A stretch of DNA of 64,000 nucleotides, taken from positions 2,542,001-2,606,000 of the forward strand of contig OZ220686.1 in assembly GCA_965116435.1 (NCBI GenBank), given 5' to 3'. The translations under genes and the position numbers were made by a program. The notes beneath the pieces were generated by a model. That model was not told the origin of the DNA and ran no database searches. It worked only from the letters and a program-made list of their open reading frames with translations. Positions 60,728 to 64,000 of the stretch are shown piece after piece. The stretch is from VXPQ01 sp965116435. GTDB taxonomy: Bacteria > Bacteroidota > Rhodothermia > Rhodothermales > VXPQ01. Position 1 is the first letter of the stretch. Each line of letters opens with the position of its first letter.

Positions 60728-61429
60728 ATGCTATTCAGAAAATACATTTTGATTTTAGCGGGCTGCTTTTTCGTTACCCCGGTAGGCGCACAGGATATCG
60801 CGGCGCAGGATGACGTAAAATCTGATACAGGCCCACAACTGGGATTTTATTTTTCTATGCGGGGTACGGTTACCTATCTCTTCGGGGGGTGGCAGCCTGG
60901 GGGATATACTCCAATTGAAAATTCTGACGACGATGTTATGCCCTATCCTATATCCTTTTATAGTATAAAATATAATAAAAATTATGAAGCCATTATTGGT
61001 TGGACAGATCGTACATATCCACGTTTTGATGGTAACGAAAAAATATTAAAATTTACATTACGTTATAATGCATATAGCACTAAACATATGTACATGTTTG
61101 CAGGCCCTACACTCTGGTATTTTAATAAAAAATTTCATCACACAAAATATATTTGTGATGAATATGAACCATCTGATGTACCTTATAGGTCAGGCGGCTG
61201 TAAAGAAGGAGCGAGCAGATTCGAGGAAGTAGAAACAGATCGTCCAGATGGAAGTTCTATACATGTTGGAGGATTGTTAGGGGTAGGTATAGAGTATACA
61301 TTATTTGGATTGGAATTTATCATGTTTTCCCATGAATTAGAATTCTTTTTTGTGCCTTTTTGTGAATACAAAGAATTTATATGTCCAGGAATGGATTTGA
61401 AATTACTCGGAGTACACTTGCCGTTTTAG
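60728..61429 (+). CDS. Secreted protein of an unrecognised tandem family, paralogue 1
   Basis: This 233-residue protein has a signal peptide (MLFRKYILILAGCFFVTPVG). Codon use is strikingly AT-rich compared with the upstream chromosome. Shared family motifs are DDVMPYPISF, FTLRYNAY, MYMFAGPTLWYFNKKF, KYICDEYEP, ETDRPDGSS, GVGIEYTLF, FSHELEFF, CEYKEFIC and the end DLKLLGVHLPF. The terminal Phe and alternating strands suggest an eight- to ten-strand outer-membrane barrel. Four Cys are conserved in all three complete paralogues and may form disulfides. I do not recognise the family. Confidence 0.75.
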   Translation: MLFRKYILILAGCFFVTPVGAQDIAAQDDVKSDTGPQLGFYFSMRGTVTYLFGGWQPGGYTPIENSDDDVMPYPISFYSIKYNKNYEAIIGWTDRTYPRFDGNEKILKFTLRYNAYSTKHMYMFAGPTLWYFNKKFHHTKYICDEYEPSDVPYRSGGCKEGASRFEEVETDRPDGSSIHVGGLLGVGIEYTLFGLEFIMFSHELEFFFVPFCEYKEFICPGMDLKLLGVHLPF

Positions 61430-61465
61430 TATGACTATGTATACAAAGGAAATTATATACAATAC

Positions 61466-61495
61466 TTGACTTTCTCGTTTTTTTTTTTGTATATT
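61466..61495 (+). promoter_or_regulatory. Promoter of paralogue 2
   Basis: TTGACT at 61466-61471 and TATATT at 61490-61495, with an 18-base spacer containing a T11 run, followed by GGAGG. A variable T-run in the spacer could tune the promoter. Confidence 0.6.
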
Positions 61496-61530
61496 GGAGG
61501 GGAATAATCAAATAACCTCCAGGAGGCAAG

Positions 61531-62274
61531 ATGCTATCCCCCAACTACATTCTCGCTTTACTCAGCAGATTTTCACGCTGCTTTCTGCTCCATATCTTTG
61601 GAGCCATGTCGTTTATAGCTCCGTCTTTTGCCCAGAATACAGAAACAGGATCAAACCCGGAAGATAATCTGGATTATCTAAAGGTACGACTGGGATTTTA
61701 TGTTTCTGGATCAGGTCTTGTGGCTAATGTTTTTCCGGGACCCTTGCCTTTTTATAGTGGTGGAAATATTGAAAAACCTGAAGATGACGGAATGCCTTAC
61801 CCAGCCATATTCTTGAGCATAAGATATGATAAATATGCATTAATTATTGGATCGTCTGATAATTCGTCTGATAATCGAGAGTATTTGAACAATGAAAATA
61901 TACGTATATTTGCCGCACGATATAATTATTATCCATTTACTAAAAATGTATACCTGTTTGGAGGGCCTATTCTGTGGCGTTTTAACAAAAAATACAGTTT
62001 TACAAAATATGTGTGTGAAGAATATGCCCCAAATGATAATTTTATGTATAACGAGCAATGTACCAAGGGCAGCGTAGTGGTTATCGAGACGGATCGTCCA
62101 AATGGTAAATCGTTAACGTTCGGTATTCATGCTGGTGTGGGTATCGAATATAAATTATTTAATCTTTTTGTATTATCTCATGAGCTCGAATTTTTCTATT
62201 CGCCCTGCAAATACAAACAATTTATATGTGCTGGAAGCGACCTCAAGTTCCTGGGCGTTCATCTTGACTTCTAA
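61531..62274 (+). CDS. Secreted protein of the tandem family, paralogue 2
   Basis: This 247-residue protein starts 5 bases after a strong AGGAGG. The signal peptide ends near APSFAQ. It shares with paralogues 1 and 3 the DDGMPYPAIFLS, YLFGGPILWRFNKKYSFTKYVC, ETDRPNGKSL, GVGIEYKLF, LSHELEFF, CKYKQFIC and DLKFLGVHLDF motifs. It has its own promoter and no leader ORF. It is AT-rich like its neighbours. Probably an outer-membrane or secreted small barrel; function unknown. Confidence 0.78.
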   Translation: MLSPNYILALLSRFSRCFLLHIFGAMSFIAPSFAQNTETGSNPEDNLDYLKVRLGFYVSGSGLVANVFPGPLPFYSGGNIEKPEDDGMPYPAIFLSIRYDKYALIIGSSDNSSDNREYLNNENIRIFAARYNYYPFTKNVYLFGGPILWRFNKKYSFTKYVCEEYAPNDNFMYNEQCTKGSVVVIETDRPNGKSLTFGIHAGVGIEYKLFNLFVLSHELEFFYSPCKYKQFICAGSDLKFLGVHLDF

Positions 62275-62285
62275 CGAACCTCCCC

Positions 62286-62528
62286 TCATATCACCCGATC
62301 CATGCCCCCGTCGATGGGCACCTGGGCGCCTGTGGTGGCCCGAAACGCATCCCCCGTCATGACGGACACGAGCCGCCCACGTCCGCCCATGGCCAGCAAG
62401 GCGTGCACGTGGTTTTTCAGGACCAGGTCGAGGAGTATTTTTTGCGCGCCCCGGACGATGTACGGCCCGACGCGCTCCCGCGTGGGGTTCTTCAGCACGG
62501 CGTCCGGTTCGCCCCCTCCGGCGCGGGT
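62286..62528 (-). pseudogene. C-terminal remnant of a short-chain dehydrogenase
   Basis: The minus strand reads EPDAVLKNPTRERVGPYIV..., then LLDLVLKNHVHALL and a GDAFRATTGAQVPIDGG end, the usual closing segment of SDR enzymes (TTGA.VPIDGG). The N-terminal two thirds, with the cofactor site and catalytic YxxxK, are missing, and a frameshift in the middle is likely. It meets the cupin remnant head-on at about 62515-62529. The GC-rich composition contrasts with the flanking AT-rich genes. Confidence 0.6.
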
Positions 62529-62639
62529 CACCGCGTCGAAAACGACGGCCCGGACCCGCTGATTATTATCGAAACCCAACTGGGTTTGTGCCTCGAAGAC
62601 GACATTGTCCGCCTGGAGGACGATTTTGGCCGAGCCTGA
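62529..62639 (+). pseudogene. Duplicated 3' end of the cupin gene
   Basis: From CACCGCGTCGAAAACGACGG to the stop, this matches 60149-60259 almost base for base. It encodes RVENDGPDPLIIIETQLG and continues to FGRA. The 5' two thirds are absent. Similarity continues weakly into the G-rich sequence beyond the stop, so a cupin-end/leader/paralogue unit was copied as a block. Confidence 0.8.
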
Positions 62640-62744
62640 GGGGATGTGCGGGTTTTTATAGGATTTGGGGCAGGTTGGGCTGAATTTTTTGCGTGCTGCT
62701 TGGCAGAATTAATGTTTTTGGTATATGAATTCGAAAAAAATCGA

Positions 62745-62770
62745 TTGACTTTGAAAAATTGAAGTATATT
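62745..62770 (+). promoter_or_regulatory. Diverged promoter of the third unit
   Basis: TTGACTTTGAA and GTATATTGGG align with the promoters of units 1 and 2, but the TTGACT to TATATT distance is only 14 bases. The promoter may be weak unless a different -35 is used. Confidence 0.4.
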
Positions 62771-62833
62771 GGGATGAACCGGGCAGTTTTTTGCGTCCGT
62801 AACGCCATTCTCTCAGGTACGCTTACTGGACAC

Positions 62834-62994
62834 ATGAATCTATTTTCGTCGGCATTTCGCTACGCTTTGGCCTTGGCGAGGGGGGGGGGCTGGGGTTGAT
62901 GCATTTCGGCGCGGGCTCGGCTCGCGCAGAGGCGTGCGGCGGAAGCGGGGTGGGCCATTTCATGGACACGGGCCGGATGCTCCTGCTCAAATAA
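62834..62994 (+). pseudogene. Leader ORF copy frameshifted at a G10 tract
   Basis: ATG at 62834 starts MNLFSSAFRYALAL as in the intact leader, then runs into ten consecutive G (62880-62889) and stops at 62897-62899 after 21 residues. The rest of the leader (HFGAGSARAEACGG ... MDTGRMLLLK) is preserved in another frame up to the TAA at 62992. Gain of one G or loss of two would restore the full ORF, so the copy may be phase-variable rather than dead. Confidence 0.6.
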
Positions 62995-63008
62995 ATCGAG
63001 CCAGTACC

Positions 63009-63683
63009 ATGAATACCAAATCTCCCGTTGCTTTTTCTGCCCTTCTTATGTTCCTGACCTTGTTCGGGATTTTCGGAATACTATCGTCTGTACCCTCCGC
63101 CATTGCCCAGGGAGTGGAAGATGTAATCAAAGGAGAACGCACTACCCAAGGCCGGATTGGATTTCGTTTCTTGCCATTGAAATCAGCTCATAGAAGGGAC
63201 GGTGAAATTTATTCCTCCGATGACGATATAATGCCCTACCCTTTTTTCTTTTTGAGTATGCAATACGATCCCTATGGAGTGAATATTGGGTGGGCAGAAG
63301 ATCAAAATGAAAAAACATTCCGATTTGCTCTACGCTATACTCGTTTCGGAAAGAGAATGTATATATTTGGAGGACCTGTTTTATATCATTTTAATAAAAA
63401 ACACAGTTATAGGATATTGTTCTGTGATGCAAATGCTCCTGATGCTTTCATGATAAATTTCCCTGGGGGAAGCTGCAACGCCAAAGAAGTGATTATTAAA
63501 ACAGATCGTCCAGACGGAAAATCGTTATGGCTTGGCATTTCTTCCGGACTGGGAATTCAATATAGACTATCGAGTTTCGTGTTGTCGCACGAGTTGGAAA
63601 TATATTTTACGCCCTGCAAATATGAAGCGTTCATATGCACGGGCAGCGATGTTAAATTGTTGAGCGTACATCTTGTATTTTAG
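63009..63683 (+). CDS. Secreted protein of the tandem family, paralogue 3
   Basis: ATG at 63009, 14 bases after the leader stop, gives 224 residues with a signal peptide ending SAIAQ. Family motifs are present: DDDIMPYPFFFLSMQYD, FALRYTRF, MYIFGGPVLYHFNKKHSY, KTDRPDGKSL, GLGIQYRL, VLSHELEIYF, CKYEAFIC and DVKLLSVHLVF, with the same four Cys. It is arranged like paralogue 1 behind a leader ORF. Its length is slightly shorter. Function unknown. Confidence 0.77.
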   Translation: MNTKSPVAFSALLMFLTLFGIFGILSSVPSAIAQGVEDVIKGERTTQGRIGFRFLPLKSAHRRDGEIYSSDDDIMPYPFFFLSMQYDPYGVNIGWAEDQNEKTFRFALRYTRFGKRMYIFGGPVLYHFNKKHSYRILFCDANAPDAFMINFPGGSCNAKEVIIKTDRPDGKSLWLGISSGLGIQYRLSSFVLSHELEIYFTPCKYEAFICTGSDVKLLSVHLVF

Positions 63684-63732
63684 ATATGGATGTATCCCCC
63701 GAAACCCCTCTAACCTGATCGACCTACACGCT

Positions 63733-64000
63733 ATGCTTGCTTCTCTACACGCCCATTTCCCGAAAGCCTTAGGCATAGTTGTTCTTATTTTTGCAGGTAT
63801 ATTCTATACTGTATGCGAAGCGCATGCGCAATCTGAAATAAAAATCGATTCCGTATATGCTGAGGCAGGGGCAGATTGGGGAGAAGCAAGATATATGGAG
63901 ATAGGAACCTATTTTTCGCCTCTTAAATATCACCATGACATTTCTGTTCCACTCGGCATTAGCATGCGCTATAAAGCATTTCAACTCGTTACCGATTTTG
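63733..64000 (+). CDS. Partial secreted protein, probable fourth member of the tandem family
   Basis: ATG at 63733 opens 89 codons to the window edge. A signal peptide (MLASLHAHFPKALGIVVLIF...) ends near EAHAQ. The visible mature part (YAEAGADWGEARYMEIGTYF, then SPLKYHHDISVPLGISMRYK) has the strand pattern of the first half of the paralogues. Only 49 bases and no clear promoter separate it from paralogue 3, so the two may be co-transcribed. Confidence 0.6.
   Translation, partial: MLASLHAHFPKALGIVVLIFAGIFYTVCEAHAQSEIKIDSVYAEAGADWGEARYMEIGTYFSPLKYHHDISVPLGISMRYKAFQLVTDF

Overview
The window is GC-rich, gene-dense bacterial chromosome. It has many lipoprotein signal peptides, C-terminal beta-sandwich sorting domains of the NYPNPFN...YRLQ type (LVIVD protein at 14981-16792, LRR protein at 52437-55982), DUF1080, sulfatase, PIG-L and Tat-type Gfo/Idh/MocA proteins, DUF547, and a GGT lipoprotein. 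Together these suggest a marine or host-associated member of the Rhodothermota/Bacteroidota side of the FCB group. No rRNA or tRNA gene is present, so this placement is inference. Start codons were chosen mainly from signal peptides, family lengths and operon overlaps. Shine-Dalgarno sequences are often weak.

Layout. 0-5.6 kb, leftward: secreted proteins (GDSL lipoprotein, HhH protein, membrane protein, GyrI-like protein), then a Kef-type antiporter overlapping a beta-carbonic anhydrase. 6-12.6 kb: an overlapping rightward run of SIS sugar-phosphate isomerase, ROK kinase, amidohydrolase and lactonase (probably one sugar/lactone catabolic operon), then a TolB-like propeller lipoprotein facing a DUF547 protein. 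12.6-14.7 kb, leftward: infA followed by a gamma-glutamyltransferase. 15-24 kb: secreted or periplasmic degradative enzymes (choice-of-anchor-B protein, sulfatase, serine hydrolase, solute-binding protein, oxidoreductase, PIG-L deacetylase). 24-27.1 kb: a complete TRAP transporter (dctP-dctQ-dctM). 27.2-29.8 kb: a small, partly decayed defence island (DUF3883 helicase remnant, MNT nucleotidyltransferase with a truncated HEPN partner, intact AAA/TOPRIM ATPase). 30-36.3 kb: DUF1080 protein, NSS symporter, nucleoside hydrolase, TPR lipoprotein, Cys/Met PLP enzyme. 36.6-42.4 kb, leftward: fused alpha-beta E1 dehydrogenase, a PhoB/PhoR-like two-component pair, alanine racemase. 42.6-51.9 kb, rightward housekeeping run: S9 peptidase, dihydroorotase, D-Ala-D-Ala ligase, DHH phosphoesterase, leucyl aminopeptidase, PdxA, FtsE. 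52.4-60.3 kb: giant LRR surface protein, AGCS symporter, NhaC antiporter, cupin. 60.3-64 kb: an AT-rich island of at least four tandem related secreted proteins of no family I recognise.

Two system-level features stand out. First, a family of non-coding repeats is scattered through intergenic gaps. Long copies are about 255 bp with inverted ends; short copies are 37 bp hairpins sharing the same terminus. They resemble a MITE or palindrome-associated element. Several spuriously extend neighbouring reading frames, and one abuts the dctP start. Second, the right-hand AT-rich island repeats a module of sigma70-like promoter, short signal-peptide leader ORF and small predicted beta-barrel protein with four conserved cysteines. 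One leader is frameshifted at a run of ten G. Duplicated 3' cupin debris and G-rich tracts lie beside the modules. This is the best candidate for an undescribed, possibly phase-variable, surface system.
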